From: Flavobacterium psychrophilum | GTDB lineage: Bacteria > Bacteroidota > Bacteroidia > Flavobacteriales > Flavobacteriaceae | NCBI GenBank assembly: GCA_943325515.2 | Contig: CALPPS020000005.1 | Location: 1 to 52,800 of the forward strand | Reading direction: 5' to 3' | DNA: 52,800 bases | In this document: piece after piece, positions 41,973 to 51,171 of the stretch | Layout: each line of letters starts with the position of its first letter | How positions within the stretch are numbered: position 1 is the stretch's first letter | The notes under the pieces: model-generated | Database searches by the model: none | What the model saw: the letters and a program-made list of their open reading frames with translations, nothing else | Told to the model about the DNA's origin: nothing | Program-made: the position numbers and the translations under genes

Positions 41973-42293
41973 TTAATCTTTTGTAGTATCTCTGTAGTAA
42001 ATTTTATCATCAAGCCACTCTTGAACAGCTAACGCATGAGGTTTTGGTAACTTTTCGTAGTATTTAGAAACTTCGATTTGTTCTTTGTTTTCAAAGATTT
42101 CTTCAAGACTATCATTATAAGTAGCAAATTCTTCTAATTTCTCAGTTAATTCTTTTTTAATTTCTGAGTTAATTTGATTTGCTCTTTTAGCCATTATTGT
42201 TATTGCTTCATAAACATTGCCAGTACGCTCTTCAATTGCAGTTTTATTGTAAGTGATAGTGTTTACTGGTGCATTCGTCTTTTTTAAATCCAT
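41973..42293 (-). CDS. rpoZ: DNA-directed RNA polymerase subunit omega
   Basis: The 106-residue protein is the Bacteroidetes form of omega, which helps assemble RNA polymerase. The conserved NTITYNKTAIEERTGNVYEAI and IMAKRANQINSEIK region corresponds to the R-x-x-x-L-V/A core. The remaining sequence is a charged tail specific to this phylum. It is second in the operon, 7 bases after bamD and 5 before coaBC, an order conserved in Flavobacteria. Confidence 0.93.
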   Translation of the reverse strand: MDLKKTNAPVNTITYNKTAIEERTGNVYEAITIMAKRANQINSEIKKELTEKLEEFATYNDSLEEIFENKEQIEVSKYYEKLPKPHALAVQEWLDDKIYYRDTTKD

Positions 42294-42300
42294 GACTTTC

Positions 42301-43095
42301 TTATTTAGTAAATTGTTTTAAATCGTTTTCTATTCTAGCAGACATTGAATCTGCTTTTGATTTGTATTCAGAATCAGCTTTAAACTTAATTAAATTATTG
42401 TATGCAATTCTAACATTTAATAATCTATCTTCCATTTTAGAAGGAATGCTGTTAATGGCCAAATTATAAGCTGAATCTAATTTATAGTATAATGCTTTTT
42501 CTTTGAATGTAGTTCCTGGAAAATTAATTAAAAAATTTTCAAAAGCAACAATAGCAGCTTTATAATCAGAAATCGTATTATAAATTTTTGCATTTTCAAA
42601 AGCTTTTTTCTCTAATTTTTCTCTTAAGTTCTTTGCTAAGGCGTTCGCTTCTAGCATATTTGGAGACTCAGGAAAAAGATCAATAAAGTTCTGAAGCTTA
42701 TCTATGGCTTTATAAGTATCTATTTGGTCTAAACTATAAACTGGCGATAAAAAAGTATAGCATTTTGCTCCTAAAAAAGAAGTTTCTTCTAATTTTTCAC
42801 TTTTAGGATAACTGGAAGCAAAACTTTCAAATTGATAACCTGCTAAGTAATATTGTTCTGTATTATATAAAGACTGTGAGTACATATAAAACATCCTTTC
42901 TGCTTGAGGCTTTCCTTTGTAAGCAGGAGCAATTTGCTCAAAAAGCCGTAATGCTTTATTGAATTTTTTTGCTTCATATTTTTTTGCGGCTACAGTAAAT
43001 TTAATAGCAACATCTTCAGATTTAAGTGCTTTTTGATACTCACTACATGATGCAAAAAATAATACTAATGCAAAAAGGGCTAAAAATTTCTTCAT
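42301..43095 (-). CDS. bamD: outer membrane assembly lipoprotein BamD
   Basis: The 264-residue lipoprotein has lipobox FFASC with Cys17 and TPR-type repeats through the rest (for example FNKALRLFEQIAPAYKGK and AERMFYMYSQSLYNTEQYYLAG). BamD works with BamA to insert barrel proteins into the outer membrane; length and repeat pattern agree. It is the first gene of a five-gene operon with a perfect promoter. Confidence 0.92.
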   Translation of the reverse strand: MKKFLALFALVLFFASCSEYQKALKSEDVAIKFTVAAKKYEAKKFNKALRLFEQIAPAYKGKPQAERMFYMYSQSLYNTEQYYLAGYQFESFASSYPKSEKLEETSFLGAKCYTFLSPVYSLDQIDTYKAIDKLQNFIDLFPESPNMLEANALAKNLREKLEKKAFENAKIYNTISDYKAAIVAFENFLINFPGTTFKEKALYYKLDSAYNLAINSIPSKMEDRLLNVRIAYNNLIKFKADSEYKSKADSMSARIENDLKQFTK

Positions 43096-43149
43096 TTTTT
43101 ATTTAATGTTGCTGATTTTAAACACATTCTTATGCATAAAAACCAAATG

Positions 43150-43178
43150 CAAATTTAGTCATTAATTATAGAATACAA
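43150..43178 (-). promoter_or_regulatory. promoter of the bamD-rpoZ-coaBC-DUF4835-recN operon
   Basis: TTG (43178-43176), 18 bases, TAAATTTG (43157-43150) on the minus strand, a full match. The leader to the bamD ATG at 43095 is about 50 bases. No other promoter of this quality is seen until recN ends. Confidence 0.75.
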
Positions 43179-43203
43179 AATATTTTTTTTGACTTCAAAA
43201 AAG

Positions 43204-44088
43204 CTACATTTTTGAAATTTTATTGGTAAAATCGTGAATGCGATTGGCTAGATTTTCATCAACATTCACTAGTGGAAGTCGAACTGTATTCTCTGACAAA
43301 CTCAATGATTTTAAGACTTCTTTAATTCCTGCAGGATTTCCTTGTTCAAAAATCATATTAATCGAATCTACTAAAAGATAATGTAATGTATAGGCATCAT
43401 CCACTCTTTTGTTTAAGCCCAGATGAACCATTTCTGAAAATTGCTTTGGAAAACCTTCTGCAATTACTGAAATAACACCTGATCCTCCAGCTAAAATCAT
43501 TGGCAATGTTAACATATCATCACCCGAAATAACCAAGAAATCTTTTGGCTTGTTTTGAATAATGTTCATCGCTTGAACAATATCTCCAGCTGCTTCTTTA
43601 ACAGCTACTATATTTTTAAAATCATTGGCTAATCTTAAAATAGTTGAAGGTAAAATATTTATAGAAGTTCTTCCTGGTACATTATATAAAATAATCGGTA
43701 AGGGTGAAGCTTCAGCAATAGCTTTAAAATGTTGATAAATTCCTTCTTGAGTTGGTTTGTTATAATAAGGTGAAACTGATAAAATGGCAACAAAATCAGA
43801 AAAATTTCTCGTAGTTAATTCTTCAACAACTTCTTGAGTATTATTGCTTCCAACACCTAAAACCAATGGCAATCTTCCTTTGTTAGCTTCAACTATTGTT
43901 GCTATTACAAGTTCTTTTTCAAGTTTTGATAATGTAGCAGTTTCTGCGGTAGTTCCTAAAATAACTAAATAATCAATTCCATTATCTATTTGAAAATTAA
44001 CAATGGCTTTTAATGCATCGACATCTACAGAGAAATCTTTTTTGAAAGGTGTAACTAGGGCAACTCCAGTTCCGATTAATGATTGCAT
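43204..44088 (-). CDS. dapA: 4-hydroxy-tetrahydrodipicolinate synthase
   Basis: The 294-residue TIM-barrel enzyme condenses pyruvate with aspartate semialdehyde in lysine and diaminopimelate synthesis. Schiff-base Lys164 in VAVKEAAGD, Tyr135 in LYNVPGR and the GTTAETATL loop with Thr46/Thr47 are in place; [13 protein letters not shown] is typical. It starts one base after DUF6913, so they share an mRNA. Confidence 0.95.
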   Translation of the reverse strand: MQSLIGTGVALVTPFKKDFSVDVDALKAIVNFQIDNGIDYLVILGTTAETATLSKLEKELVIATIVEANKGRLPLVLGVGSNNTQEVVEELTTRNFSDFVAILSVSPYYNKPTQEGIYQHFKAIAEASPLPIILYNVPGRTSINILPSTILRLANDFKNIVAVKEAAGDIVQAMNIIQNKPKDFLVISGDDMLTLPMILAGGSGVISVIAEGFPKQFSEMVHLGLNKRVDDAYTLHYLLVDSINMIFEQGNPAGIKEVLKSLSLSENTVRLPLVNVDENLANRIHDFTNKISKM

Positions 44089-44089
44089 A

Positions 44090-44608
44090 TTATATTTTGT
44101 TTAGAATTTTTAAATATTTGAATAATTCATCCATAAAAACCTTATAGTTTTCTGCATTAGTATCAATTATAAAATGATTTAATCTTTTGTCAACAGTAGC
44201 AAAACCTACTTTAAAACTAGCTTTGGAATGATGTGATACAAGAAGCAAAGCAACTTTCTCAGTATCATAGTAATTGATTAATAAATCAAAAGGTACTTTT
44301 ATAAAATCTTTTACTTCTTTTGTATCAACTGTTGCATGCCAACTCAAATCTTTATGACTGAAAACAGCATAATCAAAAACTTCATTCTTTTTAATCTTGT
44401 CTTTATAAACAAGTACTTTAATATCACTTTCATTTATTCCATTTTGAATTAATTCCAGAACTAAAGCTTCTCTTTCATAAAAATAGCTTTCATCAAAAAT
44501 GATTCCTACTGATTTTATTATATTTTCTGAAGCCAAATGCTTAACATTTGACAAACTATTTTTTACAATTTTTTTTGTTGCTAAATCCTTGAAGTAATTT
44601 AAAAACAT
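44090..44608 (-). CDS. DUF6913 family protein
   Basis: The 172-residue protein has no signal peptide or membrane segment. It matches the flavobacterial DUF6913 pattern: a basic N-terminus ([16 protein letters not shown]), [21 protein letters not shown], a middle block with [18 protein letters not shown] and a C-terminal [15 protein letters not shown]. Function is unknown. Cotranscription with dapA, one base away, is the only hint. Confidence 0.82.
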   Translation of the reverse strand: MFLNYFKDLATKKIVKNSLSNVKHLASENIIKSVGIIFDESYFYEREALVLELIQNGINESDIKVLVYKDKIKKNEVFDYAVFSHKDLSWHATVDTKEVKDFIKVPFDLLINYYDTEKVALLLVSHHSKASFKVGFATVDKRLNHFIIDTNAENYKVFMDELFKYLKILNKI

Positions 44609-44627
44609 ACTACTTTTACTTTAATTA

Positions 44628-44635
44628 CAAATTTA
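44628..44635 (-). promoter_or_regulatory. -7 element of the DUF6913-dapA pair
   Basis: TAAATTTG on the minus strand is a perfect -7; the nearest TTG (44652-44650) is only 14 bases upstream, shorter than usual. Confidence 0.42.
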
Positions 44636-44657
44636 CTAAAAATTACTACCAAAATCG

Positions 44658-45434
44658 ATGGTAAAACTAAAAAACTATAACGTTGTATTGAAACATTTTG
44701 TTTTATTATTAACATTTACAGTTCTTATTTCTTGTGCCGAAAAAAAATATACGGTGACCAAAATTGAAGGTCAAGAAATAGGAATTACAGATAAAAACGG
44801 TGAAGTTCCTGAAATTGAAAACTTTATAAAGCCCTATAAAGCCAAGATTGATACTGATTTGAATACTGTTTTATCTACTGCACCAGAAACTATCGATAAA
44901 TCTGGTGAATGGCAAACTCCAATGGGTAATTTTTTATCAGATATTACTTTTGGAAGATCTAATAACGTGTTTCAACTTAAGTATAACAAATCAGTTGATA
45001 TTTGCCTTTTAAATCATGGTGGTATTCGAACAATAATTCCAAAAGGAAATGTAACTGCAAGAAATGCCTATGAAATAATGCCATTTGAAAACAGTGCTGT
45101 CGTCATAGCTTTAAAAGGAGAGCAAGTACTGGAAATTGTAAATTATATCATTTCTGAAAAAAAACCACATCCATTAAAAGGAATGACTTTTACCATTGAT
45201 AAAAACAATCTACCAATAAATATTCAAGTAAACGGAAATCCTATAGACCTAAATAAAATATACTTCGTAGCTACTTCTGATTATTTATCCTATGGAAATG
45301 ACAATATGCTTTTCTTCAAAAAAGGGATTCAGAAATATGATTTAGAATACAAACTTCGAAATATTATTATTGACTATTTCAAAGAAAACAAATCAATAGT
45401 AGCCAACAAAGACATCAGAATTACAAAAGAATAG
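44658..45434 (+). CDS. 5'-nucleotidase C-terminal domain lipoprotein
   Basis: The 258-residue product is a lipoprotein (lipobox LISC, Cys26). The mature part is only the C-terminal substrate-binding domain of UshA-like 5'-nucleotidases: SGEWQTPMGNFLSDI, CLLNHGGIRTIIPKGNVTARNAYEIMPF with the conserved N-H-G-G-I-R, and a terminal YLSYGNDNMLFF region. In UshA this domain follows the metal-binding catalytic domain in the same chain. Here the catalytic domain is a separate protein encoded 4 bases downstream, so the two probably act as a complex. The signal peptide confirms it is a whole gene. Confidence 0.9.
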   Translation: MVKLKNYNVVLKHFVLLLTFTVLISCAEKKYTVTKIEGQEIGITDKNGEVPEIENFIKPYKAKIDTDLNTVLSTAPETIDKSGEWQTPMGNFLSDITFGRSNNVFQLKYNKSVDICLLNHGGIRTIIPKGNVTARNAYEIMPFENSAVVIALKGEQVLEIVNYIISEKKPHPLKGMTFTIDKNNLPINIQVNGNPIDLNKIYFVATSDYLSYGNDNMLFFKKGIQKYDLEYKLRNIIIDYFKENKSIVANKDIRITKE

Positions 45435-45438
45435 TAAA

Positions 45439-46356
45439 ATGAAAAGAAGAGATTTTATCGAAAAAACGGCTGCAAGTTCAGCTTTCTTAGGTCTTGGAGG
45501 TTTATCGTTAAGTAGTTTTAAAACTTTGGATACAAAACATTTGACTATTCTTCACACCAATGATGTGCATAGTTATATTGATCCGTTTCCTACTAATCAT
45601 CCCAAAAATCCAAATATGGGTGGCGTTGCTCGAAGGGCTGCTTTGATTGAAAATATTAGAAAAGAAAATCCAAATATTCTTTTATTAGATGCTGGAGATA
45701 TTTTTCAAGGCACGCCCTACTTTAATTATTATGGTGGAGAATTAGAATTTAAGCTTATGAGCATGATGAAATATGACCTGGCAACCATAGGAAATCATGA
45801 TTTTGACAATGGAATTGAAGGTCTTTATAACCAATTACCGAATGCAAATTTTGAATTTGTTTCTGCTAATTATGATTTCAAAAATACCATTATGGATGGT
45901 CATGTAAAGTCATATAAAATTTTCAATAAAGGAGGTATTAAAGTAGGTGTTTTCGGACTTGGCATTGGACTTGATGGCTTAGTTGATAAAAAAAACTTTA
46001 AAGAAACTTTATATAATGATCCTATTGATGTTTCACAAGATATGGCTCGTATTCTAAAACAAGAACAAAAATGTGATTTGGTAATTTGTCTTTCACACCT
46101 TGGCTACAAATACAAAGATGAACCCGATAAAATGAGTGATACAAAGTTAGCTACATTAACTAAAAACATTGATTTAATCATAGGTGGACATACACATACT
46201 TTTCTTGACAAACCAACAGTTTTGAAAAATATAGAAGGAAAAGAAGTGTTAGTAAATCAAGTGGGATGTTATGGAGTAAATTTAGGAAGAATCGACTTTT
46301 ATTTTGATTCCGAAAAATCCAAATCATCCAAAGGGAAATCTATTATTATCTTATGA
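45439..46356 (+). CDS. 5'-nucleotidase catalytic (metallophosphatase) domain protein, Tat-type signal
   Basis: The 305-residue product holds only the calcineurin-like N-terminal domain: HTNDVHSYI, LLDAGDIFQGTPY, IGNHDFDNG, LSHLGYK and GGHTHTF supply the dimetal ligands. Its N-terminus MKRRDFIEK followed by a hydrophobic stretch (residues 10-25) fits a twin-arginine signal (RRxFxxK), so it may fold and load metals before export. The C-terminal domain is encoded just upstream, and the order of the halves is the reverse of a fused UshA gene. Nucleotide or related phosphate-ester hydrolysis outside the cytoplasm is likely. Confidence 0.9.
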   Translation: MKRRDFIEKTAASSAFLGLGGLSLSSFKTLDTKHLTILHTNDVHSYIDPFPTNHPKNPNMGGVARRAALIENIRKENPNILLLDAGDIFQGTPYFNYYGGELEFKLMSMMKYDLATIGNHDFDNGIEGLYNQLPNANFEFVSANYDFKNTIMDGHVKSYKIFNKGGIKVGVFGLGIGLDGLVDKKNFKETLYNDPIDVSQDMARILKQEQKCDLVICLSHLGYKYKDEPDKMSDTKLATLTKNIDLIIGGHTHTFLDKPTVLKNIEGKEVLVNQVGCYGVNLGRIDFYFDSEKSKSSKGKSIIIL

Positions 46357-46431
46357 TTTAATAGTCAATTAATCATTTCACCTCAAAATTAAACTCTAAA
46401 ATTTTTACAATAATTAATATATAATTCTGTT

Positions 46432-48495
<2,064 letters not shown>

Positions 48496-48512
48496 TTAAA
48501 GAGGAACAAACT

Positions 48513-48986
48513 TTACGACTGAATTATTCCATTTATTTGAAGATATAATTGTCCGTCACTCAAAATAGCGCCTTCTTTTATCAAATCAAAAATGGCAACA
48601 TTTCTTTCTACTCCATATTCTTTTTTACCGAGATGAATTTCTACAGTATCTGTAAACATATTGTCGCTCAACCATTGTAATCCTTCTTTTTCCATAAAGT
48701 TAACTTCAGGTTCTAAAGCTTTTAAAACAATAGATTGAATTTGTATTTCTTGACAATGAAAAAGGAAAATGTGGTTTTTTGAAAAATGTTCCAAATAATG
48801 AGCATTAGTCAAAACACCCTCCCAGATTAAATCAGAGAAAACATCTAATTCTTGTTCGGCAACTTCGGGCTTTTCGCTTTTTATTTTATCCCATTCTGAC
48901 TTATCGATAGATTGTGTTGCCAGGAAGTTTATAAATTCCTTATGCAATTCTTCAAACTGTTCTTTGGATAATCTTTTGTACTTCAT
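48513..48986 (-). CDS. DUF6495 family protein
   Basis: The 157-residue protein matches the flavobacterial family DUF6495: MKYKRLSKEQFEELHKEF, FATQS-like SIDKSEWDKIK, EQELDVFSDLIWEGVL, YLEHFSKNHIFLFHC and a C-terminal YLQINGIIQS. It has no signal or membrane segment and is rich in Glu and Lys. Function unknown. It lies upstream of ligA on the same strand with a 74-base gap. Confidence 0.85.
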   Translation of the reverse strand: MKYKRLSKEQFEELHKEFINFLATQSIDKSEWDKIKSEKPEVAEQELDVFSDLIWEGVLTNAHYLEHFSKNHIFLFHCQEIQIQSIVLKALEPEVNFMEKEGLQWLSDNMFTDTVEIHLGKKEYGVERNVAIFDLIKEGAILSDGQLYLQINGIIQS

Positions 48987-49027
48987 TTATGCTGAATTTA
49001 TTTATTCTGAATTCATTTCAAAAGTTC

Positions 49028-49051
49028 AGCATCTCTATTTAATAAGATGCT
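49028..49051. repeat. AGCATC/GATGCT hairpin
   Basis: AGCATC (49028-49033) and GATGCT (49046-49051) pair perfectly around a 12-base loop. It is the third hairpin in a row after rplI and also lies in the region upstream of the DUF6495 gene. Confidence 0.45.
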
Positions 49052-49069
49052 CTTTAATTTAAATAAAAG

Positions 49070-49090
49070 AATCTGAAACAAGTTCAGATT
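49070..49090 (-). terminator. second hairpin after rplI
   Basis: AATCTGAA (49070-49077) pairs with TTCAGATT (49083-49090) around a 5-base loop. On the minus strand CTTTTATTT follows. A possible backup terminator. Confidence 0.5.
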
Positions 49091-49096
49091 AAAAAA

Positions 49097-49120
49097 AAAT
49101 CCCGATTCTCATCGGGATTT
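49097..49120 (-). terminator. main terminator of the rpsF-rpsR-rplI operon
   Basis: AAATCCCGAT (49097-49106) pairs perfectly with ATCGGGATTT (49111-49120) around TCTC; nine T follow on the minus strand. It lies 20 bases after the rplI stop. Confidence 0.85.
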
Positions 49121-49140
49121 CAAATAGGTATAGCGAAAGG

Positions 49141-49581
49141 TTAAACTTCAGCTACGATTTCATATGGTAATTCAATTACTACATCTCTGTGAAGCCTCAC
49201 AGAAGCTGTGTATTTACCTGTACGTTTAACAATACCGCTTGTGATGAATTTTCTATCAACAATTTGACCAGCTTTTTCTAAAGCTGCAGCAATGTCAATG
49301 TTTGAAATAGAACCGAATAATTTTTCTCCACCAGCTTTTGCTGTGATTTTAATTTCGATAGCTTTTATAGCTTCACCCAATGCTTTTGCATCGTTTACTA
49401 CTTTAGCTTCCTTGTGTGCTCTTTGTTTTAAATTTTCAGCTAAAACTTTTTTTGCAGAAGGAGTTGCCAATGAAGCGAAACCTTGTGGGATTAAAAAATT
49501 ACGACCGTAACCGTTTTTAACTGTAACTACATCGTCTTTAAAACCTAAATTTTGAACGTCTTGTTTTAAGATCAATTCCAT
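49141..49581 (-). CDS. rplI: 50S ribosomal protein L9
   Basis: The 146-residue protein binds 23S rRNA. MELILKQDVQNLGFKDDVV, KNGYGRNFLIPQGFA and the long central helix with KVVNDAKALGEAI are typical, and the C-terminal domain is complete. The start at 49581 is chosen because MELILKQDV is the family N-terminus; an upstream in-frame ORF start at 49632 overlaps the spacer before rpsR. Third gene of the operon. Confidence 0.95.
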   Translation of the reverse strand: MELILKQDVQNLGFKDDVVTVKNGYGRNFLIPQGFASLATPSAKKVLAENLKQRAHKEAKVVNDAKALGEAIKAIEIKITAKAGGEKLFGSISNIDIAAALEKAGQIVDRKFITSGIVKRTGKYTASVRLHRDVVIELPYEIVAEV

Positions 49582-49643
49582 GTTGTTGTCCTTATTAGAG
49601 AAGTTAGGTTCCGTTTTACGAGAAACCAACAACTGAGTTTATA

Positions 49644-49940
49644 TTATTTTAATAAATCGGCCACATATGGCATTAAAGCTAAGTGACGAGCTCTTTTAAC
49701 AGCTACTGACACTTTTCTTTGGTACTTTAATGAAGTTCCGGTTAAACGACGTGGCAAAATTTTACCTTGCTCGTTTACGAATTTCAATAAGAAATCTGCA
49801 TCTTTATAATCAATATATTTGATCCCAGATTTTTTGAAACGACAATACTTTTTAGTTTTGTTTGTTTCGATGTTTAGAGGAGTAAGATATCTGATATCTC
49901 CGTCTTTTTTTCCTGAAGCTGATTGTTGTAAATTTGCCAT
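49644..49940 (-). CDS. rpsR: 30S ribosomal protein S18
   Basis: The 98-residue protein contains [40 protein letters not shown] and the conserved [20 protein letters not shown]. Length is slightly above the 75-90 of other bacteria because of a basic N-terminus, as usual in Bacteroidetes. It starts 2 bases after rpsF. Confidence 0.96.
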   Translation of the reverse strand: MANLQQSASGKKDGDIRYLTPLNIETNKTKKYCRFKKSGIKYIDYKDADFLLKFVNEQGKILPRRLTGTSLKYQRKVSVAVKRARHLALMPYVADLLK

Positions 49941-49942
49941 AA

Positions 49943-50287
49943 TTAGTTTGCTTTTGCTTCTTTTAATTTAGTTCTTCTTCTTTCTGCCCAAGAAATTGCG
50001 TGTTTATCCAAACTTACAGTAAGAAAACGCATAACTCTTTCGTCACGTCTAAACTCAGTTTCAAAAGCAATTAAAGCTTCTCCTGATACTTGGAATTCGA
50101 ATAAATGGTAAAAACCACTTTTCTTGTTTTGGATTTCATAGGCTAATTTTTTTAAGCCCCAATCCTCTTTAGATACCATCTTTGCTCCTCTACTAGTAAG
50201 AAAATCTTCAAACTTGCTTACTGTTTCCTTTACCTGAACTTCAGATAAAACGGGATTTAAGATGAAAACAGTTTCGTAATGATTCAT
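49943..50287 (-). CDS. rpsF: 30S ribosomal protein S6
   Basis: The 114-residue protein begins [16 protein letters not shown] and includes [20 protein letters not shown] and the C-terminal [10 protein letters not shown]. It pairs with S18 on 16S rRNA. First gene of the operon rpsF-rpsR-rplI. Confidence 0.96.
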   Translation of the reverse strand: MNHYETVFILNPVLSEVQVKETVSKFEDFLTSRGAKMVSKEDWGLKKLAYEIQNKKSGFYHLFEFQVSGEALIAFETEFRRDERVMRFLTVSLDKHAISWAERRRTKLKEAKAN

Positions 50288-50315
50288 AATAATACAATTA
50301 AAATTAAATTGGGCG

Positions 50316-50345
50316 CGAAGATATGAAATTCATTTTAATTAACAA
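50316..50345 (-). promoter_or_regulatory. promoter of the rpsF-rpsR-rplI operon
   Basis: TTG (50345-50343), 19 bases, TATCTTCG (50323-50316) on the minus strand: one mismatch to TAnnTTTG, followed by a GC-rich GCGCCC start region. Leader about 25 bases. Confidence 0.6.
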
Positions 50346-50473
50346 TATCATTTAAAGACAAATCGTCTAAAAGAATGAAATGCCGTTTAAAAGCAAAAAA
50401 AACCGATAAAACGTTAGGCAATTTTAAAAATACTACATATATTTACAATTCCAAATCTAAATTATTCATAATT

Positions 50474-51169
50474 ATGAAACTAAATTGTGTTGTTGTAGAT
50501 GATAGTTCCATTCAGAGAATGATCATAGCAAAATTAGTAAATAATCATCCAAACCTATATTTAGTTGGTGATTTTTCTAATGCAATTGAAGCAAAAAATT
50601 GCATGTCTGTTCATACTGTTGATTTAATTTTTCTAGACATAGAGATGCCTGTCATCAGTGGTTTTGATTTTCTCGATGGATTGAAAGTAAAACCTCAAAT
50701 TATTTTTATTACTTCAAAAGCTGAGTATGCTATGAAAGCATTTGACTACGACGCGACGGATTACTTACAAAAACCTATAGCTTTAGACCGTTTTAATGCT
50801 TCAGTTCGAAGAGCAATGGATTTTCATATGCTTAAAAAAGAAAATCAAGAAGAAGAAGGTGAATATATCTTTATTAAAAGTAACTTGAAAAAACTTAAAA
50901 TTTATACCAATAAAATCAAGTGGATTGAAGCTTATGGAGATTATGTAAAAGTGGTTACAGAAGATGACAGCAATCTAGTTCTTTCTACAATGAAATCTTT
51001 TGAAAGTGATTTATCCAAAGATAAATTTATCAGGGTTCATAAGTCATATATCATTAATATTGATAAAGTGGAACGCTTTAATAGCAAATTTGCAGAAATT
51101 GGTGTGACAAAAATTCCTTTAAGTAGAAACAAAAAAGAAGCTTTAATTAAAGCATTAGCTATTATTTAA
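50474..51169 (+). CDS. LytTR family response regulator
   Basis: The 231-residue protein has a receiver domain with Asp55 in LIFLDIEMPV and acidic pocket DD at 9-10, and a LytTR DNA-binding domain from about 130 (KKLKIYTNKIKWIEAYGDYV ... FIRVHKSYIIN). LytTR regulators usually pair with a 5TM or 7TM histidine kinase, but no kinase is encoded here: it is an orphan between the rpsF operon and priA. The start at 50474 (MKLNCVVVDDSS) is chosen by homology; 33 upstream residues are not conserved. It is convergent with priA with a gap of two bases. Confidence 0.9.
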   Translation: MKLNCVVVDDSSIQRMIIAKLVNNHPNLYLVGDFSNAIEAKNCMSVHTVDLIFLDIEMPVISGFDFLDGLKVKPQIIFITSKAEYAMKAFDYDATDYLQKPIALDRFNASVRRAMDFHMLKKENQEEEGEYIFIKSNLKKLKIYTNKIKWIEAYGDYVKVVTEDDSNLVLSTMKSFESDLSKDKFIRVHKSYIINIDKVERFNSKFAEIGVTKIPLSRNKKEALIKALAII

Positions 51170-51171
51170 AT

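Noticed and set aside
44658..46356. Broken UshA gene split by a frameshift
   Set aside because: Each half has its own start and its own export signal, and the domain order is reversed, so they are two intact genes.
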